Notes: generated by a model not told the origin, from the letters alone. A DNA stretch of 64,000 nt from Terasakiella pusilla DSM 6293 (GCF_000688235.1 NZ_JHYO01000020.1:1-64000), one strand, 5' to 3'. Positions 51,763 through 60,738 are shown, counted from the stretch's first letter. Numbers and translations: made by a program.

Positions 51763-53196
51763 ATGTCCGATTTGCAAGCCACCGACGATCTTTTCTTCTC
51801 CCGTTTCGAGCTGGATCAAAATAAAGTCCAAGCCAGTGTCACCGATGCCTTAAACGGCGCCGATGACGGGGAGTTGTTCCTTGAATACCGTCAAAGTGAA
51901 TCGTTGACCTTTGATGACGGTCGCTTGAAAGGGGCCAGTTTCGACACCGCCCAAGGGTTTGGTTTGCGCTGTGTTGCAGGCGAAGCCAGCGGCTATTCCC
52001 ACGCTGCCACACTGGACCAAGCCGCCCTTGATCGCGCAGGCGCCACCGTCAAAGCCGTTCATCAAGGTCACAGCGGGATCATGGCAGACGGACCGCGCGG
52101 CACCAACAAATCCCTTTATGTGGATGACAACCCGATCAACCTTGTCCCCTTTGAAAAAAAGGTCGAGCTGCTGGAACAGATCGACGCTTACTTGCGCGCC
52201 AAAGATCCACGGGTCAAACAGGCCTCGGCTTCCATCCTCGGGTCATGGCAGGCGGTGCGCATCATCCGCGCCGATGGCAGCCAAGCCGCTGACATCCGCC
52301 CGCTGGTGCGCCTCAATGTCTCTGTGGTTGTTGGCAGCGGTGATCGCATGGAAAGTGGCTCCCATGGAATGGGCGGTCGTATTTCCTATGAAGATTATTT
52401 AAAGCCGGAAAACTGGATGCCGGCCTGTGACGAAGCCTTGCGCCAAGCCTTGGTCAATCTGGATTCCATCCCCGCACCCGCCGGGGAAATGCCGGTTGTC
52501 CTTGGTCCCGGCTGGCCCGGTATTTTGTTGCACGAAGCTATCGGGCATGGTCTGGAAGGTGACTTCAACCGCAAAAAAACATCGGCTTTCGCAGGGCTGT
52601 TAGGTCAACGGATCGCCGCACCCGGCGTCACAGTTGTCGATGATGGCACCCTTGCGGACCGTCGCGGGTCCATCACCATTGATGATGAAGGCACACCCAG
52701 CCAGAGAACGGTTCTGATTGAAGACGGTATCTTGAAAGGCTACATGCAGGATCGCATGAATTCGCGCTTAATGGGGGTCGCTGCGACCGGCAATGGTCGT
52801 CGTCAATCCTATGCCCATATGCCCCTGCCGCGCATGACCAACACTTATATGATGAACGGGGACAAAGACCCGAAAGAAATCCTCGCCAGTGTCAAACGCG
52901 GCCTTTATGCCGTCAACTTTGGCGGCGGTCAGGTCGATATCACGTCTGGCAAATTCGTCTTTAGCTGTACCGAAGCCTATATGATTGAAAATGGCAAGAT
53001 CGGCGCGCCCGTCAAAGGCGCAACCCTGATCGGCAATGGCCCCGATTGCCTGACCAAAGTGAAAATGATCGGCAACGACATGCAGCTTGATCCGGGGATC
53101 GGAACCTGCGGCAAAGACGGTCAAGGCGTCCCCGTCGGCGTCGGTCAACCAACCCTGCTGATCGACCCGCTAACCGTTGGCGGCACCGATATCTAA
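51763..53196 (+). CDS. tldD: Metalloprotease TldD
   Basis: A 477-residue member of the TldD/PmbA (U62) family. The zinc-binding HExxxH motif is in LLHEAIGHGLEGDF, and the C-terminal TSGKFVFSCTEAYMIENGKIGAPVKG block is diagnostic. TldD works with TldE (PmbA) as a heterodimer to degrade unfolded peptides and process microcins or antitoxins; tldE is not in the window. It diverges from metZ across 120 bases and ends at a strong terminator. Confidence 0.96.
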   Translation: MSDLQATDDLFFSRFELDQNKVQASVTDALNGADDGELFLEYRQSESLTFDDGRLKGASFDTAQGFGLRCVAGEASGYSHAATLDQAALDRAGATVKAVHQGHSGIMADGPRGTNKSLYVDDNPINLVPFEKKVELLEQIDAYLRAKDPRVKQASASILGSWQAVRIIRADGSQAADIRPLVRLNVSVVVGSGDRMESGSHGMGGRISYEDYLKPENWMPACDEALRQALVNLDSIPAPAGEMPVVLGPGWPGILLHEAIGHGLEGDFNRKKTSAFAGLLGQRIAAPGVTVVDDGTLADRRGSITIDDEGTPSQRTVLIEDGILKGYMQDRMNSRLMGVAATGNGRRQSYAHMPLPRMTNTYMMNGDKDPKEILASVKRGLYAVNFGGGQVDITSGKFVFSCTEAYMIENGKIGAPVKGATLIGNGPDCLTKVKMIGNDMQLDPGIGTCGKDGQGVPVGVGQPTLLIDPLTVGGTDI

Positions 53197-53204
53197 CCAA
53201 AGAC

Positions 53205-53244
53205 AAAAAAAGCCCCCGTCCAACAAATGGACGGGGGCTTTTTT
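53205..53244. terminator. Bidirectional terminator after tldD
   Basis: A near-perfect stem AGCCCCCGTCCA / TGGACGGGGGCT with a 5-base loop, flanked by seven A and six T, so it functions for tldD and for the minus-strand lipoprotein gene. Confidence 0.95.
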
Positions 53245-53268
53245 ATATAACATCACCGATAAAACGAC

Positions 53269-53910
53269 CTAAATGCCTTCGATTGCGGCTTTAATCTGCG
53301 GATCATCCAGAACTTTCTGAAGCTCCTTGGTATAGATCGCGGTAAACATATCAAAAACATTATAGCTGCTGCTCAACGGGATTTTCTCGTCCCATTGTGC
53401 AAAATTCTTTTGCACCTGAATACGGCCCTCCCGGTCCACCACGACAATATCAAAATCAGATTGATAATCGGCAGACATCCAGAAGGCATAGCGTGACTTG
53501 TTAATTTTCACAATGATGCCCGGACGACCAGCTTCCACCAGCTTCTGGATGGCATTTTCAATGCTCAAACCCATTGGCAATTCAATGATTGCGACATCCG
53601 CCCCACTTTTAACAAAGCTCGCTTGCAACATGGTTGAAAGATAGTATGCGAACGGACGCCCTTCTGTCGCACCAATACGTTTCGGGTTCATGGGAACACC
53701 AAACGGCCCGTGCATAATGCCTTCAAACCAAGGTTCTTTATCTTTGCTGAGAATAAAATCGCGGTGATCAGTTACACCAACAGACAAATTACTGACATTC
53801 TGTGAATGGAATGTTGGATTTTGGAGTTCTGGCGGCAACTTTTGTGCACAAGCGGCCAAAGAAATCATCAATAACGCCACAACGGCGCTACGTTTTAAAA
53901 AGTTAAACAT
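53269..53910 (-). CDS. Putative lipoprotein, unrecognised
   Basis: A 213-residue lipoprotein (MFNFLKRSAVVALLMISLAAC with lipobox LAAC at about residues 18-21). I do not recognise a family. The mature part is mixed alpha/beta: LSVGVTDHRDFIL, YYLSTMLQASFVKSGADVAIIELPM, IIVKINKSRYAFWMSADYQSDFDIVVVDREGRI and a helical end. The alternation resembles a curli-type CsgG or YajG-like lipoprotein fold but this is a weak impression. It is preceded by a 14-bp perfect hairpin that would hide its ribosome site. Confidence 0.75.
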   Translation of the reverse strand: MFNFLKRSAVVALLMISLAACAQKLPPELQNPTFHSQNVSNLSVGVTDHRDFILSKDKEPWFEGIMHGPFGVPMNPKRIGATEGRPFAYYLSTMLQASFVKSGADVAIIELPMGLSIENAIQKLVEAGRPGIIVKINKSRYAFWMSADYQSDFDIVVVDREGRIQVQKNFAQWDEKIPLSSSYNVFDMFTAIYTKELQKVLDDPQIKAAIEGI

Positions 53911-53916
53911 TGTTCC

Positions 53917-53955
53917 CCCCTCTTGGAATTACAATCTTTTAAATTCCAAGAGGGG
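53917..53955 (-). promoter_or_regulatory. Hairpin hiding the ribosome site of the lipoprotein gene
   Basis: CCCCTCTTGGAATT (53917-53930) and AATTCCAAGAGGGG (53942-53955) are exact complements across an 11-base loop. On the minus strand the 3' arm ends in GAGGGG and continues into GGAAC just before the ATG at 53910, so the stem covers the Shine-Dalgarno sequence. No T-run follows the stem on the minus strand; a six-T run precedes it. Confidence 0.6.
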
Positions 53956-53980
53956 AAAAAACAACAACTTTTAATACACT

Positions 53981-54280
53981 TTACTCGTTGATATCGTCCC
54001 AGCGAATTTCTTCGCGGGCGATCGATTCTTCCATGATATGGCGATAGATGGACTCTGCCATATCCGGGTCCATGCCTTCTTTTTCCGCAAAGACCCGCAC
54101 GCGATCCACGATAAACTGGATCCGGGACGGGATGCGCACATCGCCGCGTGTTTCTTTGAATTGCGCGGCCTGCAAGACGTAACCGATCCGTTCCGCCAGC
54201 AACGGGATGATGATCTCGTCGAGACGGTCGATGTTATCGCGAACTTCTTGCAAAGAGTTGCATTTCACAGCTTTGGGCAT
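53981..54280 (-). CDS. Chorismate mutase, type II (AroQ)
   Basis: A 99-residue all-helical chorismate mutase. The LQEVRDNIDRLDEIIIPLLAERIGYVLQAAQFK segment carries the first helix with the conserved Arg and the catalytic Lys, and the C-terminal helix has VRVFAEKEGMDPDMAESIYRHIMEES. It isomerises chorismate to prephenate; some relatives act as isochorismate-pyruvate lyases, which I cannot exclude. It is 20 bases downstream of gshA. Confidence 0.88.
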   Translation of the reverse strand: MPKAVKCNSLQEVRDNIDRLDEIIIPLLAERIGYVLQAAQFKETRGDVRIPSRIQFIVDRVRVFAEKEGMDPDMAESIYRHIMEESIAREEIRWDDINE

Positions 54281-54300
54281 TGTTTACTCGTGCGTTTTAA

Positions 54301-55659
54301 TTAATAGGCGTGTTCTTTAAACACATGATCAATATCACCTTTCCAGCGCGTTTCAAACTCTTTGAGCATTAATTCTGCCTGAGTTTGACCGGATTCAGCG
54401 ATCACATATAACGGGTCAAGGAACTTGCTTTCATCCTGCCCCTGTGCGTTTTTAATACCACGGCGTTTCAAACCTTCCTGTGCGATATCCAACACATCCA
54501 AGGCAAAGTCACCAATGGTGCGGCCTTTAAAGTCGGTATTCAGGGCGGTGTAAGGCACACGCTCGCGCAAGTATTCGTTATCTTCCAGTGACCAGTCTTT
54601 GATCAACTGTTCCGCCTGATCCAACGCTTGTGCATCATAAAGCAACCCGACCCAGAAGGCAGGCAGGGCACACAGGCGGCTCCACGGACCCCCATCCGCG
54701 CCGCGCATTTCCAAGAACTTCTTCAGGCGCACTTCAGGGAAGGCGGTCGTCAAATGATCTTCCCAATCCGCAATGGTTGGTTTCTCACCCGGCAAGGCTG
54801 GCAGTTTACCCGCCATAAAATCTTTAAAAGACTGACCGGAGGCATCGATATACTGACCATCGCGATAAACGAAATACATCGGCACATTCAGCATATAATC
54901 CACATAGGCTTCAAAACCGAACCCGTCATCAAAGACAAATGGCAGCGTGCCGCAACGGTCCGCATCCGTATCCGTCCAGATGTGGGAGCGGAAAGACAAC
55001 AGGCCATTCGGCTGACCATTACGGAACGGGGAATTTGCCCACAAAGCGGTGGCAATCGGTTGAAGTGCCAAGGACGTGCGGAACTTGCGCACCATGTCAC
55101 TTTCGCTTTCAAAGTCCAAGTTGACCTGCACCGTGCAGGTCGCCTTCATCATTTCCAGACCCAGCGTGCCGACCTTGGGCATATATTCGCGCATGATCTT
55201 GTAGCGCCCCTTCGGCATCCACGGAATATCATCCACAGGCCATTTTGGTTGGTAGCCTAAACCCAAAAAGCTGACATCCAGATCAGCGGCGACCTTTTTC
55301 GCCAGATCCAAATGGGTGCCGACTTCTTTACAGGTCTGATAGATATTTTCCAGCGGGGCGCCGGACAATTCGACTTGCCCGCCCGGCTCCAACGTCACAG
55401 AAGATCCGTCATCGCCTGTCAAAGCAATGATGTTGCCGTTTTCATAAACCGGCGACCATCCTGCATATTTGGACATATCTTCCAACAAAGCGCGCACACT
55501 CTTGTCGCCTTCATAGGGAAGGGTCTTTAAACTTTTCGTACAAAAAGCAAATTTCTCATGTTCTGTACCGATACGCCACTCGGACTTGGGTTTGTTACCG
55601 CTGGCAAGGTAGTCAACCAACTGGCTTTTATTCTCAATGATGGCTGTTTTATCGCCCAT
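54301..55659 (-). CDS. gshA: Glutamate--cysteine ligase
   Basis: A 452-residue GCS2-family ligase of the plant/alphaproteobacterial type, the first step of glutathione synthesis. WRIGTEHEKFAF, LEPGGQVELSGAP, FLGLGYQPKW and MKATCTVQVNLDF are family blocks; the C-terminal RADGGPWSRLCALPAFWVGLLY is also typical. It starts one base after the rsmE stop and precedes the chorismate mutase gene, so it is in one transcript. gshB is not in the window. Confidence 0.95.
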   Translation of the reverse strand: MGDKTAIIENKSQLVDYLASGNKPKSEWRIGTEHEKFAFCTKSLKTLPYEGDKSVRALLEDMSKYAGWSPVYENGNIIALTGDDGSSVTLEPGGQVELSGAPLENIYQTCKEVGTHLDLAKKVAADLDVSFLGLGYQPKWPVDDIPWMPKGRYKIMREYMPKVGTLGLEMMKATCTVQVNLDFESESDMVRKFRTSLALQPIATALWANSPFRNGQPNGLLSFRSHIWTDTDADRCGTLPFVFDDGFGFEAYVDYMLNVPMYFVYRDGQYIDASGQSFKDFMAGKLPALPGEKPTIADWEDHLTTAFPEVRLKKFLEMRGADGGPWSRLCALPAFWVGLLYDAQALDQAEQLIKDWSLEDNEYLRERVPYTALNTDFKGRTIGDFALDVLDIAQEGLKRRGIKNAQGQDESKFLDPLYVIAESGQTQAELMLKEFETRWKGDIDHVFKEHAY

Positions 55660-55660
55660 T

Positions 55661-56419
55661 TTATTCTTCCCTAAAACGGTTTCGAAGTGGTTCCTGCCAG
55701 TCTCCGATCACCGATTGCCAACAACTGATAGCCGCCAAGGCAGCCGTATCGGCCCGCAAAATACGCGGTCCTAAACTGATGGGCGTAACAAACGGCAGTT
55801 TGCGCAAAAGGTCAAGTTCCGATGTCTCGAATCCCCCTTCCGGCCCGGTCAAAAAAGCGTGAGGTCCCTCGCGATGTGCCATCAAGGCATCATGGATTGG
55901 CAAGGCGCCGCCACGTTCGTCCAACACAAAAAGACGACGTTCTTCAGGCCAATCTTTTATCAGTTGGGCTAAACTTACTGCGTCTTTTACATCCGGTATG
56001 TTAAGTCGTTCACATTGTTCGGACGCTTCAATGGCTTGCGCGTGCAGACGATCGGTTCTGATCTTCGATACAATGGTGTGACGGGTGATCACCGGTTGCA
56101 GGGTAGACACCCCCAATTCCGTTGCTTTTTCGATGATAAAATCAAGACGCTGTTTCTTGATCGGGGCAAAACAGAGCCACAGATCAGGCGTTGCTTCCGG
56201 GTCACGTAATTTCTCCGTCACCTCGACCACGCAGCGTTTTTTACGCGCATCCACAATCTGTGCTGCCCATTCACCAGCGCATTCGTTAAACAGGATCACC
56301 CCGTCACCAACTGCCAGACGCATGACATTATTTATATAATGGGCCTGATCTGTCGTCAGTTCCACCTGATGTCCGGCAGATAACGCCGCATCCAAATAAA
56401 GACGGATTTGTGTGCTCAT
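55661..56419 (-). CDS. rsmE: 16S rRNA (uracil(1498)-N3)-methyltransferase RsmE
   Basis: A 252-residue SPOUT methyltransferase that modifies U1498 of 16S rRNA. The PUA-like N-terminus (QIRLYLDAALSAGHQVELT) and the SAM-binding trefoil knot (FLTGPEGGFETSELDLLRK and SLGPRILRADTAALAAISCW) are clear. The start is the ATG at 56419. It precedes gshA by one base, the usual alphaproteobacterial arrangement, though ubiA which normally flanks them is separated by an inserted binding-protein gene. Confidence 0.95.
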   Translation of the reverse strand: MSTQIRLYLDAALSAGHQVELTTDQAHYINNVMRLAVGDGVILFNECAGEWAAQIVDARKKRCVVEVTEKLRDPEATPDLWLCFAPIKKQRLDFIIEKATELGVSTLQPVITRHTIVSKIRTDRLHAQAIEASEQCERLNIPDVKDAVSLAQLIKDWPEERRLFVLDERGGALPIHDALMAHREGPHAFLTGPEGGFETSELDLLRKLPFVTPISLGPRILRADTAALAAISCWQSVIGDWQEPLRNRFREE

Positions 56420-56486
56420 CGGCAAAGCCCTTACTTTTCATTCTCGTCCTTCTATCGGACATATCCGTCATAAGATCAATCTAAAA

Positions 56487-57263
56487 TCATGACCCGCTGA
56501 GATACTGTTCAATGGCATGATCCACAAGCCCATTTTCCACAATTGTTCGCATAGCCATACTCAACTGCGGCAAATAGTGCGCCAGTTTTGACGCTTTCGA
56601 GACGCCAAAAAAGCCCGGATTTTCCTTTTTATATTTGTACGATGCTTTGCGAATGTAAGAGGAGAGTTTACGGTTACGCACAACGTGATCCGTCACCAGT
56701 TCAGTGCCAATAAAGGCATCAAAGCGCCCCGCAACCAACATCTGCAACCCTTTATAGGTTCCGCTGACCTCGACCTTTGCCAGATCTGGATCACGATCAA
56801 ACCTAGGGAAATTGACAGAAGCACGCGATACTCCGACAGTTAAATTGCTCAGATCCTCATACTCCGCAATCTGATAGGCAGCATTCGCGCGTATATAAAA
56901 GGCCTTGTTGACATATTCCTGATAAGCCGGCGCAATAAAATGGATATATCCGTCGCGTTCCGGGCGATGCAATAAACCTGTCTTCAAATCAATCTGACCA
57001 TTTTGCATCATCATCAAGCAACGTTTAAGCGGGCAATAGTAGTAAGTGAAATTCAGGTGAAGATCGTGGCTCTCAGCCAGCTCATTCTGTAAAGCGGCTA
57101 ACACCTGATAATCAATACCCCCCGCAAAAGTCCCATTGCTCGTGATCTGCCAAGGCGGGAAGTAGCTAAACCCCACAGTCACATTCAGCTCGACAGCCTT
57201 GGCAGAACCGCCAATAACAAGCCAAAGACCCAGAAAAATTTTTATAAGCATAAGACGGTTCAT
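56487..57263 (-). CDS. Periplasmic solute-binding protein (SBP_bac_3 type), orphan
   Basis: A 258-residue secreted protein with a signal peptide (MNRLMLIKIFLGLWLVIGGSAKA). The mature domain follows the family-3 pattern: VTVGFSYFPPWQITSNGTFAGGIDYQVLAALQNEL, LLHRPERDGYIHFIAPAYQEYV, LQMLVAGRFDAFIGTELV. A Cys-bearing segment YYYCPLKRC is an unusual feature. No transporter partners. It lies between rsmE and ubiA, with its own weak spacing on each side, and resembles the orphan binding proteins at 17703 and 21938 in type. Confidence 0.8.
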   Translation of the reverse strand: MNRLMLIKIFLGLWLVIGGSAKAVELNVTVGFSYFPPWQITSNGTFAGGIDYQVLAALQNELAESHDLHLNFTYYYCPLKRCLMMMQNGQIDLKTGLLHRPERDGYIHFIAPAYQEYVNKAFYIRANAAYQIAEYEDLSNLTVGVSRASVNFPRFDRDPDLAKVEVSGTYKGLQMLVAGRFDAFIGTELVTDHVVRNRKLSSYIRKASYKYKKENPGFFGVSKASKLAHYLPQLSMAMRTIVENGLVDHAIEQYLSGS

Positions 57264-57398
57264 TACCCCTCAAACCACATCTACTTTCCCGCACACGCTG
57301 TCAACCCTACTGTATTCTATATAAAGAACATAGGTAAACTGACTTATTCGCAATCTCTGCCTTTTGCCAATCGCTAAAAAGGTGTATCAACAGACCCC

Positions 57399-58310
57399 AT
57401 GATACAGAATAAAACAACGACCAAAAGTGACATTATTTATCAGGGCTGGGTTGGGCAGATGCCCCGCTTTATCCAGCCTTATCTGATCCTCATGCGCGCA
57501 GACCGCCCGATCGGAACATGGCTGTTGCTGTTCCCCTGCTGGTGGAGCCTGTCCCTTGCCGCAGACCTTTGGCCCAATGTGTATTATATGGCCTTGATGG
57601 CCTTTGGCGCTTTTGTCATGCGCGGGGCCGGTTGTGTCATGAATGATATTGCCGATCGTCATTTCGATGGTCAGGTTGCGCGCACCGCGACGCGCCCGCT
57701 CCCCAATGGGGATGTCAGCCTAAAGCAGGCCATTACCTTCATGGGGTTGCTCTGTCTCATCGGACTTGGCGTTCTTATCCAGTTTAACAACTATACGATT
57801 ATGCTGGGGATTGCGTCTTTAGGTCTGGTCTTTATCTATCCGTTTTGCAAACGCTGGACCTATTGGCCCCAAGCGATTCTGGGATTAACCTTTAACTGGG
57901 GCGCGCTTGTGGGCTGGGCGGCGGTGCAGGGGCAAGTCGGCTGGGCCGCTGTCTGCCTGTATTTTGCCGGATGGTTCTGGACCATGGGCTATGACACGAT
58001 TTATGCCCATCAGGATAAAGACGACGACATCATGATCGGGGTGAAATCAAGCGCGCTTAAGCTCGGTGCCAAAACCAAGCCTGCGCTCTGGGTACTTTAT
58101 CTCTGTTGTTTGGGATTGATCGGCACTGCCGGATATCTGGCTGGGGTATCTCTCTACTTTTATATCGGGCTTGCGGCTTGTGCGGCCCATCTGGTCTGGC
58201 AGATTGTCACCCTTGATATCTATAACCCGGATCGCTGCCTCTATCTGTTTAAAGCCAACCGCCATTTCGGCTGGATTTTACTCGCGACCATTTTACTGGG
58301 GAAACTCTAG
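57399..58310 (+). CDS. ubiA: 4-hydroxybenzoate polyprenyltransferase UbiA
   Basis: A 303-residue membrane prenyltransferase of ubiquinone biosynthesis, about eight or nine helices. The two Asp-rich motifs are NDIAD (residues 82-86, in GCVMNDIADRHFDGQVARTATRPL) and YDTIYAHQDKDDD near residue 200, which bind the magnesium-diphosphate of the prenyl donor. RADRPIGTWLLLFPCWW near the start is typical of bacterial UbiA. Confidence 0.95.
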   Translation: MIQNKTTTKSDIIYQGWVGQMPRFIQPYLILMRADRPIGTWLLLFPCWWSLSLAADLWPNVYYMALMAFGAFVMRGAGCVMNDIADRHFDGQVARTATRPLPNGDVSLKQAITFMGLLCLIGLGVLIQFNNYTIMLGIASLGLVFIYPFCKRWTYWPQAILGLTFNWGALVGWAAVQGQVGWAAVCLYFAGWFWTMGYDTIYAHQDKDDDIMIGVKSSALKLGAKTKPALWVLYLCCLGLIGTAGYLAGVSLYFYIGLAACAAHLVWQIVTLDIYNPDRCLYLFKANRHFGWILLATILLGKL

Positions 58311-58322
58311 CCCTTAAAAAGC

Positions 58323-58721
58323 TTAGGCTTCGGGTTGTGGACGGCGTGCGACCAACGGCGGCACATGACGCAGCGCCGGTTTCTGTTGAACGGGCTTCAA
58401 TGAACAAGCACGTTTTTTCGCCGGTTCCAGCAGATCCTGTCCGGTAAAGGACTTATGCGGACCGGCAAGGCGGCGACGTTCCAACACCATCAACGTGCGT
58501 TGCACCAGCGCATCCGCATCCGGCGAACGGACACAGCCACGGACATGCACGCGCGCAATCACGTCCAGACGTCTATGTAACGTGCGGTATCTACGGTTGG
58601 CATCCAACCAGACAATATAGGCCGAGACCGTCCAAGGGTGAGCAGGTAAAGCTTTTAACTTTCGAGCTACGCACCATTCCTTGAACTCCAGCCACTCTTT
58701 ACGGCGATGTGGCGTATTCAT
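58323..58721 (-). CDS. Integrase-type N-terminal (SAM-like) domain protein without catalytic domain
   Basis: A 132-residue basic protein starting at the ATG at 58721 (MNTPHRRKEWLEFKEWCVARKL). The region EFKEWCVARKLKALPAHPWTVSAYIVWLDANRR followed by YRTLHRRLDVIARVH and DALVQRTLMVLERRR matches the core-binding (SAM-like) domain of tyrosine recombinases. The catalytic domain (Arg-His-Arg-Tyr) is absent; instead there is a Lys/Pro/Arg-rich tail of about 40 residues. It may be a DNA-binding protein derived from an integrase. It is 14 bases downstream of the MFS gene. Confidence 0.65.
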   Translation of the reverse strand: MNTPHRRKEWLEFKEWCVARKLKALPAHPWTVSAYIVWLDANRRYRTLHRRLDVIARVHVRGCVRSPDADALVQRTLMVLERRRLAGPHKSFTGQDLLEPAKKRACSLKPVQQKPALRHVPPLVARRPQPEA

Positions 58722-58735
58722 GGAACATCCAATGT

Positions 58736-59917
58736 TTATGTTTCGCTGGCTTGCGTCTGGCGTTTCTCGTGTCGCCTGAGAGCAAGAGCACAAATGGTGC
58801 CAGCTATACACATCAGAGTCATTATAAAAAATGCCTGCGCGCCCCAAGCTTCATACATCATGCCCACAAACATCAGGGTCACCCCCGCGCCCAACCCATA
58901 GGCGGATGCCCCATAAAGGCTCTGCGCGGTTGCTGATAGATCCACAGATACAGCGCGATTCATATAGCTCATGGCACCTAGATGCATGGCCCCGAAACTG
59001 AACGCATGTAAAAGCTGAAAAATAAATATGACAATAAAACTAGGGTCGTATGCATAAGCCGCCCAACGGAACGCAGCAGTTGAAGCGGCCAGAATCAGTA
59101 AACCATAGGCTGCGACTCGGGCATTTATTTTACTACCAAAGATAAAAAAAACGACCTCGGCCACCACTGCTTCAGCCCATAAAAACCCGATCAAGGCGTC
59201 GCTATACCCCAACGACCGCCAATGCAAAGTTGCAAAGGCATAATAAAGCGCATGACTGCCGTGAATAAACGCAACACACATCAAAAACAGTCGAAAACCT
59301 TTATCTTTGAGCAATCGGCGGATCGGCTTACCTGCCTTGCCCAGCGGCGTGACCCGCACGTCCGGCAACCCCAATGTCACTAAAAAGGTCAAGAGGATCG
59401 AAGATAAAATCACCCAATAAACCATTTGATCGCCGCTTTGGTCCAGCACCAGACCAACCCCAAAGGACATGGCGATAAAACTGATCGATCCCCACAGGCG
59501 CAACCGTCCATATTGCAGATCTGTCCCGCGGGTAGATAATAACGTGATATTGTCACCAAAAGACATCAGCGGTGCCCAGAACATCCCATAAAGCAAGGAC
59601 ACGACGAGCAAGCCGACAAAGCCACTCACCAACTGAAACGCCAGAAAACTGATCAAAGCCGCCGTCAAAAACAACAGCATCAGACGCTTCCTTTCCCCGA
59701 GTCGATCGCCCAAACTGGCAAAGAGCGGGGAAAAGATCAATTTTGCTAAAACAGGGATAGCTGTCAGCACGCCAATTTCAACCCCGCCCATACCTTGAGC
59801 CTGCAACCAGACAGGCCAAAACGGCATTTGGGAGCCGATGACGCAAAAGATGGCAATATAAAAAGCCGACAGCCGATAGGGGAGGAGGGGTGCTATCGAT
59901 CCTGAGTCAGACCGCAT
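58736..59917 (-). CDS. MFS transporter (MFS_1-like, PPP/HcaT type)
   Basis: A 393-residue 12-helix transporter of the MFS_1-like family (phenylpropionate permease type). YRLSAFYIAIFCVIGSQMPFWPVWLQ, SLGDRLGERKRLML, YGRLRLWGSISFIAMSFGVG and the second-half HALYYAFATLHWRSLGYS are characteristic. The ATG overlaps the ubiX stop (TAATG), so the two are translationally coupled. Substrate unknown; coupling to UbiX may be operonic convenience only. Confidence 0.87.
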   Translation of the reverse strand: MRSDSGSIAPLLPYRLSAFYIAIFCVIGSQMPFWPVWLQAQGMGGVEIGVLTAIPVLAKLIFSPLFASLGDRLGERKRLMLLFLTAALISFLAFQLVSGFVGLLVVSLLYGMFWAPLMSFGDNITLLSTRGTDLQYGRLRLWGSISFIAMSFGVGLVLDQSGDQMVYWVILSSILLTFLVTLGLPDVRVTPLGKAGKPIRRLLKDKGFRLFLMCVAFIHGSHALYYAFATLHWRSLGYSDALIGFLWAEAVVAEVVFFIFGSKINARVAAYGLLILAASTAAFRWAAYAYDPSFIVIFIFQLLHAFSFGAMHLGAMSYMNRAVSVDLSATAQSLYGASAYGLGAGVTLMFVGMMYEAWGAQAFFIMTLMCIAGTICALALRRHEKRQTQASET

Positions 59918-60480
59918 TAAACCCCTTTCCAGCGCTCAAACAGATTATGTTCAATATCAAACTGATCCAGCGCCTTGCCGATGCTTTGATGGATAATGTC
60001 CTGCACGGTCTGTGGCTTATGATAAAAGGCCGGCACCGGCGGCAGGATGGTCGCCCCCAGATCAGCACATTTCGCCATCAGTTCCAGATGACCTTTATGC
60101 AAAGGCGTCTCGCGCACCATCAGGACAAGGCGGCGATGTTCTTTCAAACAAACATCAGCCGAACGGATCAACAGGTTGGAATTGTTGGAGATCGCGATTC
60201 CCGACAGAGTCTTGATCGCACAGGGCGCAATAATCATCCCTTTGGTCTTGAACGATCCACTGGAAATTGCCGCGCCCATGTTTTTGGTATCATAGACCAC
60301 ATCCGCCAATGACTTGACCTCTTCCAGACTGACATCGGTTTCCAGTTCCAGATTGATCTGGGCATTATCACTGATCACCAAATGGGTCGGATGTCCGATG
60401 GCTTTTAAGGCGCGCAACAGTTCCACACCATAAATTACACCGGATGCGCCGGAGATCCCGACGATCAAAGGTAAGGTCAT
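59917..60480 (-). CDS. ubiX: Flavin prenyltransferase UbiX
   Basis: A 187-residue flavoprotein that joins a dimethylallyl group to FMN to make the cofactor of UbiD decarboxylases in ubiquinone synthesis. The N-terminal GISGASGVIYGVELLRAL, LVISDNA, GAAISSGSF and SNNSNLLIRSADVCLKE blocks are typical of UbiX. The start is set at the ATG at 60480, 7 bases after GAGAG. It begins the ubiX-MFS-integrase-like transcript. ubiD is not in the window. Confidence 0.93.
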   Translation of the reverse strand: MTLPLIVGISGASGVIYGVELLRALKAIGHPTHLVISDNAQINLELETDVSLEEVKSLADVVYDTKNMGAAISSGSFKTKGMIIAPCAIKTLSGIAISNNSNLLIRSADVCLKEHRRLVLMVRETPLHKGHLELMAKCADLGATILPPVPAFYHKPQTVQDIIHQSIGKALDQFDIEHNLFERWKGV

Positions 60481-60573
60481 TTGTTCACTCTCTTTTATCA
60501 TTGCATCCCCCTGTATACCGTCTGCAAGCGGTTTTAGACCACAAAAATATCCGACCGGTTTTATGTGACATTC

Positions 60574-60602
60574 TTGACAACTGCGATAAAATTCCCGATA
60601 AT
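60574..60602 (+). promoter_or_regulatory. Promoter upstream of rpoH, possibly heat-shock responsive
   Basis: TTGACA (60574-60579), 17 bases, GATAAT (60597-60602) is near-consensus for the housekeeping sigma. The same stretch also reads as CTTGACA, 14 bases, CCCGATAA, close to the RpoH consensus. It would give an rpoH leader of about 300 bases. Confidence 0.6.
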
Positions 60603-60738
60603 GCGGAACATAACGGGAAAGTTGCCCATATCGGGGGCTTTGTCGTGTTGATCTTGCGCCGATTTGGTGGAGATCACGAAAACGTGAACATGAATTCGTA
60701 TTGCTTTGATAAGGATATGACCATGACTGTGATCTACT

